Source: Fimenecus sp900545625
GTDB lineage: Bacteria > Bacillota > Clostridia > Oscillospirales > Acutalibacteraceae
Assembly (NCBI GenBank): GCA_963931525.1
Contig: OZ007023.1
Location: 1,240,001 to 1,304,000 of the forward strand
Reading direction: 5' to 3'
DNA length: 64,000 nucleotides
Position numbers and translations under genes: made by a program. A model generated the notes under the pieces. It saw only the letters and a program-made list of their open reading frames with translations, had not been told where the DNA came from and searched no databases. Shown here piece after piece: positions 53,105-62,010 of the stretch; position 1 is the first letter of the stretch; each line of letters opens with the position of its first letter.

Positions 53105-54336
53105 CTGGATTGCACCTTGAAAACTGAACAAAGGCAAAGTGATAAGTAAAATATTAAGGGTAAAACTACAATATTTTATTCGTCGAGGAACGAAACAGAA
53201 CCAAAGGATTCAAGCAGAAAAGGTCAAGCTACAAAGGGCGCAAGGGGAATGCCTTGGCACCAGGAGCCGACGAAGGACGCAGCGATCTGCGAAAAGCCAC
53301 GGTGAGCCGAAAGCAGGCATCGACCCGTGGATTTCCGAATGGGGAAACCCGGCAGATGAAGAATCTGTCAACCTGTGCTGAATAAAATAGGCACAGGTGG
53401 GGAACCGCCTGAACTGAAACATCTAAGTAGGGCGAGGAAGAGAAATCAACCGAGATTCCGTAAGTAGTGGCGAGCGAACGCGGAAGAGGCTAAACCGAGA
53501 GTAGCAATATTCTCGGGGTTTTGGACAGTGTACGGCATTGCGGTATCTTAGCAGAAGTGCATGGGACGGCACACCATAGAAAGTGACAGTCTTGTATGCG
53601 AAAAGAGAAGGCAGCCAACTGTATCCGGAGTACCGCCGGACACGTGAAACCCGGTGGGAAGACGGGGGGACCATCCTCCAAGCCTAAATACTCCCTGGTG
53701 ACCGATAGCGCAAAGTACTGTGAAGGAAAGGTGAAAAGAACCCCGGGAGGGGAGTGAAAAGAACCTGAAACCTTGTGCCTACAAGCACCGAAAGCCCGTC
53801 AATGGGTGATCGGGTACCTTTTGTAGAATGGTCCGGCGAGTGAATGTAACCGGCAAGGTTAAGGACTTAAGGTCCGGAGCCGAAGCGAAAGCAAGTCTGA
53901 ATAGGGCGTCAAGTCGGTTGTATTCGACCCGAAACCGGGTGACCTACCCATGAGCAGGCTGAAGTGGAGGTAAAACTCCATGGAGGGCCGAACCCACTCC
54001 CGTTGAAATGGTAGGGGATGACTTGTGGGTAGCGGAGAAATTCCAATCGAACCCGGAGATAGCTGGTTCTCTCCGAAATAGCTTTAGGGCTAGCCTCGAC
54101 CGAACATTACCGGAGGTAAAGCACTGAATGAGCTAGGGGCCGAGAGGTTACTGAACTCTATCAAACTCAGAATGCCGGATAATGATGGTCGGGAGTCAGA
54201 CAGTGTGAGATAAGTTTCATTGTCGAAAGGGAAACAGCCCAGACCCACAGCTAAGGTCCCAAAGTACGGTTAAGTGGAAAAGGATGTGGGATTGCACAGA
54301 CAACCAGGATGTTGGCTTAGAAGCAGCCACGCATTA

Positions 54337-54369
<33 letters not shown>

Positions 54370-54416
54370 CCTGCGCCGAAAATTTAACGGGGCTAAATCG
54401 TACACCGAAGCTTGGG

Positions 54417-54862
54417 CTCTCAGAGTTTGGAATTGAGAGGTCAGAAGTCAGAGAATGGAGAACGCGGAATGATACAGAGCTACAAGGATTTGATAGCGTA
54501 TCAGAAGTCATACGAAATGACCGTAAGGGTGTATTCGATGACGAAGAAATATCCGAAAGAAGAGATCTACGCTCTGACAAGTCAGCTGAAACGAGCAGCA
54601 TACAGCATTCCTTTGAACATAGCGGAAGGCTATGCAAAGCGGGGAAGCGCGAATGAGTTTAAGAGATTTTTGTTTATGGCAAAAGGCTCGGCAAACGAAA
54701 TGGAAGTGCTGCTGGATTTAAGCAGGGACTTGGGATTCATCGAAGAAGCGGAACATCACGATATGAAACGGGAATACGAGGAAATCAACCGTATTCTCGG
54801 CGGGATGCTCAGCAAATGGAAGTGAATCTGAAAACTGACGTCTGAATTCTGAACTCTGAGAG
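54417..54862 (+). other. Intervening sequence in 23S helix 45
   Basis: Bounded by CTCTCAGAGTTTGGAATT and its near-complement AATTCTGAACTCTGAGAG, a stem that RNase III would cut, followed inward by TCAGAAGTCAGAG facing TCTGAAAACTGACGTCTGA. It carries the S23-type ORF. The insertion point corresponds to about position 1170 of E. coli 23S, a known IVS site. Confidence 0.9.
54469..54825 (+). CDS. S23 four-helix-bundle protein (23S rRNA IVS protein)
   Basis: 118 aa from ATG 54469 (GGAG upstream). Sequence blocks SYKDLIAYQKSYEMTVRVYS, ALTSQLKRAAYSIPLNIAEG and FKRFLFMAKGSANEMEVLLD are the S23/IVP family pattern; the NIAEG motif is diagnostic. Members form pentamers of four-helix bundles and reside in rRNA intervening sequences; their function is unknown. 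Transcribed as part of the pre-rRNA, so expression depends on release of the excised fragment or on read-through translation. Confidence 0.93.
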   Translation: MIQSYKDLIAYQKSYEMTVRVYSMTKKYPKEEIYALTSQLKRAAYSIPLNIAEGYAKRGSANEFKRFLFMAKGSANEMEVLLDLSRDLGFIEEAEHHDMKREYEEINRILGGMLSKWK

Positions 54863-55284
54863 GGTAGGAGAGCGTCGTGTAAGGGGTGAAGTCAGAGCGC
54901 AAGCGCTGGTGGACTTTACACGAGTGAGAATGCCGGAATGAGTAGCGAGATTTATGTGAGAATCATAAAGGCCGAAAGACTAAGGTTTTAGAAGGAAGGT
55001 TCGTCCGCTTCTAGTTAGCCGGGAGCTAAGGCGAGGCCGAAAGGCGTAGTCGATGCACATACGGTGGAGATTCCGTAGCCGCCACCCCTTTAAGCAGAGG
55101 GACACTTTTGAAGGGCATGAGCCGGGCGTTGGTAGACCCGGTCGAAAGGGACCGAAATTAGAGTAGGGAAGCATGCTTGGAAGAAGGCGAGAAAAGCTCT
55201 GTGTATAGAAGGTGGCGCCCGTACCGCAAACCGACACAGGTAGTCAGGAAGAGGATTCTAAGGCCAACGGGAGAAGGGTAGTTA

Positions 55285-55316
<32 letters not shown>

Positions 55317-55469
55317 AATAAGGGGTGCTCACGAGAGTGAGCCGCAGTGAATAGGTCCAGGCGACTGTTTATCAAAAACACAGCTCTCTGCTAAATCGAA
55401 AGATGATGTATAGGGGGTGACACCTGCCCGGTGCCGGAAGGTTAAGAGGAAGGGTGCAAGCTCTGAATT

Positions 55470-55552
<83 letters not shown>

Positions 55553-55811
55553 TGGTGTAACGATCTGGACGCTGTCTCAACTACCCACCCGGCGAAATTG
55601 TAGTACCGGTGAAGATGCCGGTTACCCGCGGCAAGACGGAAAGACCCCATGGAGCTTTACTGTAACCTGATATTGGGTTTCGGTATTTTATGTACAGGAT
55701 AGGTGGGAGGCTGTGAAGCATGGACGCCAGTTCATGTGGAGCCAACCTTGGGATACCACTCTTAAGATATTGGAATTCTAACCTGCGGCCGTGAATCCGG
55801 TCGGGGGACAT

Positions 55812-55866
<55 letters not shown>

Positions 55867-56059
55867 TCAAAGGTTCGCTCAGCACGGACGGAAACCGTGC
55901 CCCTGAGTGTAAACGCAAAAGCGAGCCTAACTGCGAGGCTGACGGGCCGAGCAGTAACGAAAGTTGGAGTTAGTGATCCGGCGGTATGTGAATGGAAATG
56001 CCGTCGCTCAACGGATAAAAGCTACCCTGGGGATAACAGGCTGATCTCCCCCAAGAGTC

Positions 56060-56116
<57 letters not shown>

Positions 56117-56117
56117 T

Positions 56118-56201
<84 letters not shown>

Positions 56202-56230
56202 TGTCGTGGGCGCAGGATATTTGAAGAGCG

Positions 56231-56262
<32 letters not shown>

Positions 56263-56581
56263 CACCGCTGGTGCATCGGTTGTTCCGCCAGGAGCACGGC
56301 CGAGCAGCTATGTGCGGTTTGGATAAACGCTGAAAGCATCTAAGCGTGAAGCCATCTCTAAGATAAGATATCCCACAGCTTAAGCTGGTAAGACCCCTCA
56401 TGGACTATGAGGTTGATAGGCTGCGTGTGTAAGCATGGTGACATGTTCAGCTTGGCAGTACTAATAGGTCGAGGGCTTGACCTTTTGTGGTCTTCCAAAG
56501 TGAAACCACTTGCTTGTCCCCTCTCTTTCTTCCCCCACTCACTTTCCCCCTTTGTTCAGTTTTTAGGGTGTAATTTTTTAA

Positions 56582-56610
56582 AGACCTGTCCTTTTGGACA
56601 GGTCTTTTTG
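56582..56610 (+). terminator. Terminator of the rRNA operon
   Basis: AGACCTGTCC / GGACAGGTCT with a TTTT loop and T5, about 100 nt after 23S. No 5S sequence is found between 56485 and here. Confidence 0.92.
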
Positions 56611-56670
56611 CATGTTTATGTTAAATTTGTCCTTGGATTTGTATTTTCTGACGAATGTGCGCAGGATATG

Positions 56671-56700
56671 TTGCCATTTCCTCCCTACCCATGCTACAAT
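56671..56700 (+). promoter_or_regulatory. Promoter of the phosphoesterase lipoprotein gene
   Basis: TTGCCA (56671-56676), 18-bp spacer, TACAAT (56695-56700), 27 nt before the ATG. Confidence 0.65.
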
Positions 56701-56727
56701 GAAAAAAAACGAAACGGGGAGAAACGG

Positions 56728-57738
56728 ATGAAAACCAAAATCGCTGCCGGATTACTTGCTTTGCTGCTTGTGCTTTCCTGCCTGACCGCATGCGGCGGGG
56801 ATATTACGGACCGTGCGCAGAGCGTTTCGGTCGTTGGGCGGGCTGTGCCGTCCTTTACTGTGGCGGAGAACGGCGACTTTACTGTGCTGCAATTTACGGA
56901 TACCCACCTCATCAGCGGCACAACGGGCAAGGACGAAAAGACGCTTACCGCCGTACGCACGCAAATAGAGGCGCAAAAGCCCGATCTGGTCGTGATCTCG
57001 GGGGATATGATCGAGGGAAGCAATGTTGACCCGCGCTTTAACAAGCTTGCCGCGCTTGAAACGGTCGGCACGCTGTTTGAGGAGCTCGGGCAATATTGGG
57101 CGTATGTCCCCGGCAACAATGACGGTGAGAAAAACGGTTCGACCGAGGACGTGGTTGCCGTTTTGTCGGCGTATAACCACTGTATTGTTGCTGATGAAGA
57201 GAATTCAACAGGCGCGACGCAGTATGCGGTCGACTTGCAGCGTGCAGACGGTACGCTTGCGCACAGCCTGATTTTTATGGATTCGCTGGCGCGCGACGCG
57301 AACAACGACTATGACTATATGAAAGCTGATCAAGTGCAGTGGGTCAGCCGGACTATCGCGGAAAAGCAGTCTGCAAACCCGAATGTCACCGTCAGCCTGT
57401 TTTTCCACATGAATACGCCGAACTTTGCCCTTTCCGGGCAGAACGGCACACCGTATTCCGAAGAGATCGCACCTGTTCCCGCTGATTTTTATACAGGGAT
57501 CGACGGCAACGCCGCACTGGACAGCGCTCTGGCAGATGCAGGCTGTGTGGGCCTTGTATCCATCGGGCACATCCATCCCGAAACAAACTACGTGAGCTTT
57601 TATAACAATACATACTATCAGGTTGTTCGTTCTTCCGGCTATGGCGTTACCGACACGCCCGGCTGTTCGCTGATCACGATCCACACGAACGCGGAGACGA
57701 CAGAAGAGATGTATGACTTTACGGAGATCGCATTTTAA
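56728..57738 (+). CDS. Calcineurin-like metallophosphoesterase lipoprotein
   Basis: 336 aa from ATG 56728 (GGGGAGAAACGG upstream); the longer frame runs back into the rRNA terminator and is rejected. Lipobox SCLTACGG. Metallophosphoesterase motifs: LQFTDTHL, VVISGDMIEG, VPGNNDGEKN, LFFHMNTP and the final SIGHIHPE. It should hydrolyse phosphoesters outside the cell membrane; the pattern is near the purple-acid-phosphatase-like Dcr2/size1 group. The second Asp/Asn and His ligands are all present. Confidence 0.9.
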   Translation: MKTKIAAGLLALLLVLSCLTACGGDITDRAQSVSVVGRAVPSFTVAENGDFTVLQFTDTHLISGTTGKDEKTLTAVRTQIEAQKPDLVVISGDMIEGSNVDPRFNKLAALETVGTLFEELGQYWAYVPGNNDGEKNGSTEDVVAVLSAYNHCIVADEENSTGATQYAVDLQRADGTLAHSLIFMDSLARDANNDYDYMKADQVQWVSRTIAEKQSANPNVTVSLFFHMNTPNFALSGQNGTPYSEEIAPVPADFYTGIDGNAALDSALADAGCVGLVSIGHIHPETNYVSFYNNTYYQVVRSSGYGVTDTPGCSLITIHTNAETTEEMYDFTEIAF

Positions 57739-57770
57739 CCTGCTTTGCGTAAGCGAAGGGAATGAGCGGC

Positions 57771-58235
57771 ATGAGCTATTTGCAGGAACTGCGTAAACTG
57801 GTGGGACATCGACCGCTTTTGTCGGCGGGCGCGACGGTTTTGGTGGTCAGGGACAACAAAATCCTACTCAACCTGCGTGCCGACACGCATACATGGGGCA
57901 TCCCGGGCGGTGGTATGGAGCTAGGGGAGTCCTTGGAGGATACGGCGCGCCGTGAACTTGCGGAGGAAACCGGGCTTTGTACGCAGGAGCTGCAGCTTTT
58001 GACCGTGTTTTCGGGACGGGACTTTTATTTTGAATACCCGAACGGCGACAAGCTGTATTCCGTTGTCGCCCTGTACCATGCCTCGCGGGTCAGCGGTGAT
58101 CTGCGTATGACGGACGGCGAAAGCCTTGCGCTTGAATATTTTGCATTGGATGCGCTGCCCCGTCTCGAAAGCCGAGCCGAAGCCGTACTTCGTTGGGTGT
58201 CGGCGCACAAAGACTTGTTGGGCGTGGATGCATAG
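57771..58235 (+). CDS. NUDIX hydrolase
   Basis: 154 aa from ATG 57771 (AAGGGA about 10 nt upstream; an ATG at 57762 is possible). The NUDIX box GGGMELGESLEDTARRELAEETGL is complete (Gx5Ex7REUxEExGU). It hydrolyses nucleoside diphosphates linked to another group; the substrate is not clear. The short N-terminal helix (SYLQELRKLVGHRPLLSAGA) is shared with ADP-ribose or dNTP-type members of Bacillota. Confidence 0.92.
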   Translation: MSYLQELRKLVGHRPLLSAGATVLVVRDNKILLNLRADTHTWGIPGGGMELGESLEDTARRELAEETGLCTQELQLLTVFSGRDFYFEYPNGDKLYSVVALYHASRVSGDLRMTDGESLALEYFALDALPRLESRAEAVLRWVSAHKDLLGVDA

Positions 58236-58344
58236 CGCAAGAGCTCGACGCACCCGAAAAGCCCGTACAAAGGATTAAAAAGGGGGAATTGAAAGGAAAG
58301 ATTGCTTGATCGAACCATGCAGTGGATAGGATAGGAGGATTCAT

Positions 58345-58869
58345 ATGAAAATTTTTGCGGCGATTTTACTTTGTTTATCCTTATGTTTGAGCTTGTGGGG
58401 ATGTGGCTTAGCCGACCGTGAGCCGGCGGCAGACACGACTGCCATATCTGCGCCGACGGAACAAACCGCGGCATCTGCCGAACAGCAGCTAACATCCTTT
58501 CAAACACTGACCGCCGATTCGATCCGTGCGTTGGATATTGTATATGTGCGCCCCGAAAACGGCAGCACGCGCGTGTATAAAACGTTCACGGAAACAAGCG
58601 ATATACAGGCAGTCTTGGATATTTTGAAGGAAGCAGACCTGCAACCTGCGGAAAATCAGGAACCGCAGGGCGGTTGGACTTTGCTTGTGCGCATTTGGCC
58701 TTCAACGCAATCCGGCGAGAGCGCAGAGCCGCTGCTCATTTCTTCAGGCGGCGACACATCGGTCAAAATCGGCAGCTATGCCTATACCGCAGGAAGCGAT
58801 GCATATTATACCGATCTGCTTGCCCTGTTTGAGGCGTCTGCCGCAGAGGAAAAACCGTATATCATGTAA
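58345..58869 (+). CDS. Small putative lipoprotein
   Basis: 174 aa, TAGGAGG before the ATG. Signal MKIFAAILLCLSLCLSLWGC with lipobox Cys at residue 20, a Thr/Ala/Glu linker, then a domain of about 110 residues (RALDIVYVRPENGSTRVYKT, SDIQAVLDILKEADLQP, GGWTLLVRIWP) of alternating strands and helices. Not recognised; the folded part resembles inhibitory or sensor domains of small Gram-positive lipoproteins in general only. Confidence 0.75.
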   Translation: MKIFAAILLCLSLCLSLWGCGLADREPAADTTAISAPTEQTAASAEQQLTSFQTLTADSIRALDIVYVRPENGSTRVYKTFTETSDIQAVLDILKEADLQPAENQEPQGGWTLLVRIWPSTQSGESAEPLLISSGGDTSVKIGSYAYTAGSDAYYTDLLALFEASAAEEKPYIM

Positions 58870-58894
58870 TGGCAACAAAAGCAACATGAAACGA

Positions 58895-58930
58895 ACCCGC
58901 CCTGTCCGAAAAAGGACAGAGCGGGCTTTG
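58895..58930. terminator. Terminator between the lipoprotein and GNAT genes
   Basis: GCCCGC-like stem CCCGCCCTGTCC / GGACAGAGCGGG with a short A loop and TTTG; convergent genes on both sides can share it. Confidence 0.7.
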
Positions 58931-58953
58931 TATATTTGTTCTATTGCTCTCTG

Positions 58954-60036
58954 TTATTGATCCAACCATTCTTCCTTCAAGATCCCGTACTTCTGCGCAT
59001 CACCCGTGCCGAAGCCTGCCTTATAATAATGCTGGCGCGCGATGCCCTCCGGCGTCATGCCGAGCTTTTGCATGACCTTGCCCGATGCGGGATTGCGGGT
59101 ATCATGTCCCGAATAAATGCGGTGAAAGCCGATCTCGCAGAACAGGTATTGGAACACAGCGCGCGCGGCTTCCGTCATATAGCCCCGGTTCCAATAGGGC
59201 TTATCGATCTGCCAGCCCATCCCGGCATCCCAAAGCCCGTCGTGCTCTGTGACCGAAATTTGCCCGATGACTTTCCTGCCGTCCAAGGTGATCGCCCAGT
59301 TGTAGTTGTCCTCGCGCTTGTAGCCCTCCAGCCAGTATTGCAGGATCTTTTCAGAGTCCTCTACGCTGCGGTGTGTCCGGTAGCTGACATAGCGCGTGAC
59401 CTCGGGGTTGCCCGCCCATGCGAAAATATCCGCCGCATCCGTTTTGCAGAATCGGCGCAGGATGAGCCGCTCGGTGTGAAGTGTCTGCGTCCCCTTGTGG
59501 TGCGTCAGCTCTTCGCCGTTTTTTGTCCACAGGTATTCTTTGCTGCGGAAACGCTTGCTGCCGTCGAAGTTTTCATATTCGCTGTAGCCGGTAAACACCA
59601 GCCCGCAGTTTCGGATCACCTGTCCGCTGCGGGGATTATCTACCGCGTGGCAGGAACCGATGCGTGTTTCATGCAGAGTCTCCTTTGCGAATTGTACGAT
59701 TTTCACTGCCGCCTCGGTCGTAAAGCCCCGATGCCAGCGGTCATAGCGCAGATAGTACCCAAGACGCCATTGCCGTCTTTCGGCTTCCCAGTAAAGACCG
59801 CCCACGCCGATCAATTCGCCGCTTGCCTTTTCAATGAACCCGAAATCATAAGATGTGTCCGAATCATTGTCGACACTTTGCAGCCATTCGAGCGTGTCGG
59901 CTGTCGTTTCGTGCCGCTTATAGCCCATATACCGCGTCACCCGCTCGTCGCCGGCACATGCGAATACGGCTGGGGCGTCTGCCGTATTCAGCGGGCGCAG
60001 GATTAGCCTTTCGGTTTCTAAAATCGGTGTTTTCAT
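58954..60036 (-). CDS. Tandem GNAT N-acetyltransferase
   Basis: 360 aa from ATG 60036 (GGGAGGAATT upstream). Two complete RimJ/RimL-type GNAT domains: residues 1-175 (TERLILRPLNTADAPAVFAC ... YDRWHRGFTTEAAVKIV ... HETRIGSCHAVDNPRSGQVI) and 185-360 (TERLILRRFCKTDAADIFAW ... KPYWNRGYMTEAARAVF ... HRIYSGHDTRNPASGKVMQK). Each keeps the acetyl-CoA RGYxTEA/RGFTTEA loop. Normal members have one domain, so this is an in-frame duplication and fusion. Likely substrates are protein N-termini or small amines. Confidence 0.9.
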   Translation of the reverse strand: MKTPILETERLILRPLNTADAPAVFACAGDERVTRYMGYKRHETTADTLEWLQSVDNDSDTSYDFGFIEKASGELIGVGGLYWEAERRQWRLGYYLRYDRWHRGFTTEAAVKIVQFAKETLHETRIGSCHAVDNPRSGQVIRNCGLVFTGYSEYENFDGSKRFRSKEYLWTKNGEELTHHKGTQTLHTERLILRRFCKTDAADIFAWAGNPEVTRYVSYRTHRSVEDSEKILQYWLEGYKREDNYNWAITLDGRKVIGQISVTEHDGLWDAGMGWQIDKPYWNRGYMTEAARAVFQYLFCEIGFHRIYSGHDTRNPASGKVMQKLGMTPEGIARQHYYKAGFGTGDAQKYGILKEEWLDQ

Positions 60037-60093
60037 ACAAATTCCTCCCTTTGTTTTTAGTGATTTTCTACGAACGGTTCGGTGGGAAACCAT

Positions 60094-60122
60094 TTGACAA
60101 ATTCTTCTGAAATCGTTACAAT
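60094..60122 (+). promoter_or_regulatory. Sigma-A promoter of the ABC exporter genes
   Basis: TTGACA (60094-60099), 17-bp spacer, TACAAT (60117-60122). A 140-nt leader without recognised structure follows. Confidence 0.85.
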
Positions 60123-60264
60123 ATGTGTATCGCGTGTCGAAGCGGTTTTACCGCTGTCAACACGTTTGTTTTTTGTTAAGCTGCCGATTTGCGGGCTCGT
60201 AATTCGGTCAAGGTGCGCGCGGTGCGGACCGTGCGCGAATACGGAACGGAAGGGTGGAACGGAT

Positions 60265-62010
60265 ATGATCAAAGTTCTCGCAAAAAGCATACGGGAATAC
60301 AAAAAAACTTCGATTCTAACGCCGATCTTCGTCTCACTTGAGGTCTTGCTGGAATGTGTGATCCCCTTTGTGATCGCCCAGCTTGTGAATGCGATTAAAA
60401 ACGATGTGAGCATGGAGCTTTTGCTGCGCTACGGTACGACCCTGGTTGTCATGGCGCTTTTGTCGCTGCTGTTCGGCGCGCTCGCAGGCTCGACTTGTGC
60501 AACGGCTTCCAGCGGCTTCGCTAAGAATCTGCGCAAGGATATGTACGCGCGTATCCAGACCTATTCCTTTGAAAATATTGACAAATTCTTAGTCTCATCG
60601 CTCGTCACGCGCATGACCACCGACGTGACCAATGTCCAGCAGGCATATATGATGATCATCCGCATCGCCATACGCGCGCCTTTGATGCTGGTGTTCGCGT
60701 TTGTCATGGCATTTGTCATGGGCGGCAGGATGGCATGGATCTTTTTGGTTGTCGTGCCGATTTTGGCCATCGGCCTGATCGCCGTCATTTATAAGACGAT
60801 CCCGCTGTTCCGCAAGGTGTTCCGCAAATACGATAAGCTCAACGAATCCATTCAGGAAAACATCAAGGCGATCCGCGTGGTGAAATCCTTTGTGCGCGAA
60901 GACCACGAGCAAAAGAAATTCAATGCGGCCGCTGAGGATGTTTGCCGTGATTTCACCCGTGCCGAACGCATTCTGGCGATCAACAACCCGCTTATGCAGT
61001 TCTGCATGTATGTCGTTATGGCGTTCGTGCTCTCCTTCGGCTCATATACGATCATCACGAGCCGCGGCGTGGATCTGGACGTCGGGCAGTTTTCCTCGCT
61101 GCTTACATACAGCTTCATGATTTTAAGCAGCCTGATGATGGTCTCCATGGTGTTCGTAATGATCACGATGGCTGCCGAATCGGGCAAACGTATCGCCGCG
61201 ATTTTGACCGAGGAAAGCACGCTGCACAATCCTGAAAATCCGGTGTACGATGTGAAGGACGGCTCGATTTCGTTCCGAAACGTCAGCTTCAAGTATTCCG
61301 AAGCGGCGGAGCGTATGGTGCTTTCCGATATCAATCTGGAAATCCGTTCCGGTGAGACCGTCGGGATCATCGGCGGTACGGGTTCTTCCAAATCCTCGCT
61401 CATTCAGCTGATCCCCCGCCTTTATGACGCGACCGAGGGCGTGGTGAAGGTCGGCGGGCGCGATGTGCGCGAGTATGATCTCGAAACGCTGCGCAATCAG
61501 GTGGCGGTCGTACTGCAAAAGAATGTGCTGTTCTCCGGTACGATCAAGGAAAACCTGCGCTGGGGCAATAAGGAGGCGACGGACGCGCAGCTGATTCAAG
61601 CTTGCCGCATCGCCTGTGCCGACGAATTCATCGACACCTTCCCCGACGGCTATGATACCCATATCGAGCAGGGCGGCACCAACGTTTCCGGCGGGCAGAA
61701 GCAGCGCCTTTGCATTGCCCGCGCGCTGCTGAAAAACCCGAAGATTTTGATTTTGGATGACTCCACAAGCGCGGTCGATACCAAGACGGATGCAAAGATC
61801 CGCAGCGCCTTGCGTACCTATATGCCCGAGACGACCAAGATCATCATCGCCCAGCGCACCGCCTCGGTCGAGGACGCCGATAAGATCCTTGTGATGGGCG
61901 GCGGCAAAATTCAGGCGGTCGGCACGCACAAAGAACTGCTTGCGAGCAACGAGATCTACCGTGAGATCTACACCTCGCAGAACAAGAAGGGTGATGAAGA
62001 TGAAGAATAA
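60265..62010 (+). CDS. ABC exporter subunit with degenerate ATPase site
   Basis: 581 aa from ATG 60265. Six membrane helices (about residues 17-320), then an ABC domain: Walker A GIIGGTGSSKSSL (Ser replaces the usual Gly before Lys), Q-loop VVLQKNVLFSG, signature NVSGGQKQRLCIARALL, Walker B ILILDDSTSAVD (Asp replaces the catalytic Glu) and IIIAQRTASVE (Gln in place of the switch His). The last changes mark one composite site as non-hydrolytic, as in heterodimeric MdlA/TmrA-type exporters. Overlaps the second subunit by 11 nt. Confidence 0.93.
   Translation: MIKVLAKSIREYKKTSILTPIFVSLEVLLECVIPFVIAQLVNAIKNDVSMELLLRYGTTLVVMALLSLLFGALAGSTCATASSGFAKNLRKDMYARIQTYSFENIDKFLVSSLVTRMTTDVTNVQQAYMMIIRIAIRAPLMLVFAFVMAFVMGGRMAWIFLVVVPILAIGLIAVIYKTIPLFRKVFRKYDKLNESIQENIKAIRVVKSFVREDHEQKKFNAAAEDVCRDFTRAERILAINNPLMQFCMYVVMAFVLSFGSYTIITSRGVDLDVGQFSSLLTYSFMILSSLMMVSMVFVMITMAAESGKRIAAILTEESTLHNPENPVYDVKDGSISFRNVSFKYSEAAERMVLSDINLEIRSGETVGIIGGTGSSKSSLIQLIPRLYDATEGVVKVGGRDVREYDLETLRNQVAVVLQKNVLFSGTIKENLRWGNKEATDAQLIQACRIACADEFIDTFPDGYDTHIEQGGTNVSGGQKQRLCIARALLKNPKILILDDSTSAVDTKTDAKIRSALRTYMPETTKIIIAQRTASVEDADKILVMGGGKIQAVGTHKELLASNEIYREIYTSQNKKGDEDEE

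Noticed and set aside
52984..53106. Short regular repeats resembling a CRISPR
   Set aside because: Units are about 7 bp with no spacers and are arranged as one inverted repeat; they match the 23S IVS stem. No cas genes are in the window.
56407..56727. N-terminal extension of the phosphoesterase frame into 23S and the rRNA terminator
   Set aside because: Frame passes through rRNA and terminator; the ATG at 56728 has an RBS and begins a clean lipoprotein signal.
58936..60006. Plus-strand 356-aa ORF opposite the GNAT gene
   Set aside because: Antisense to a gene with two complete GNAT domains; His/Val/Ala-rich shadow with no RBS.
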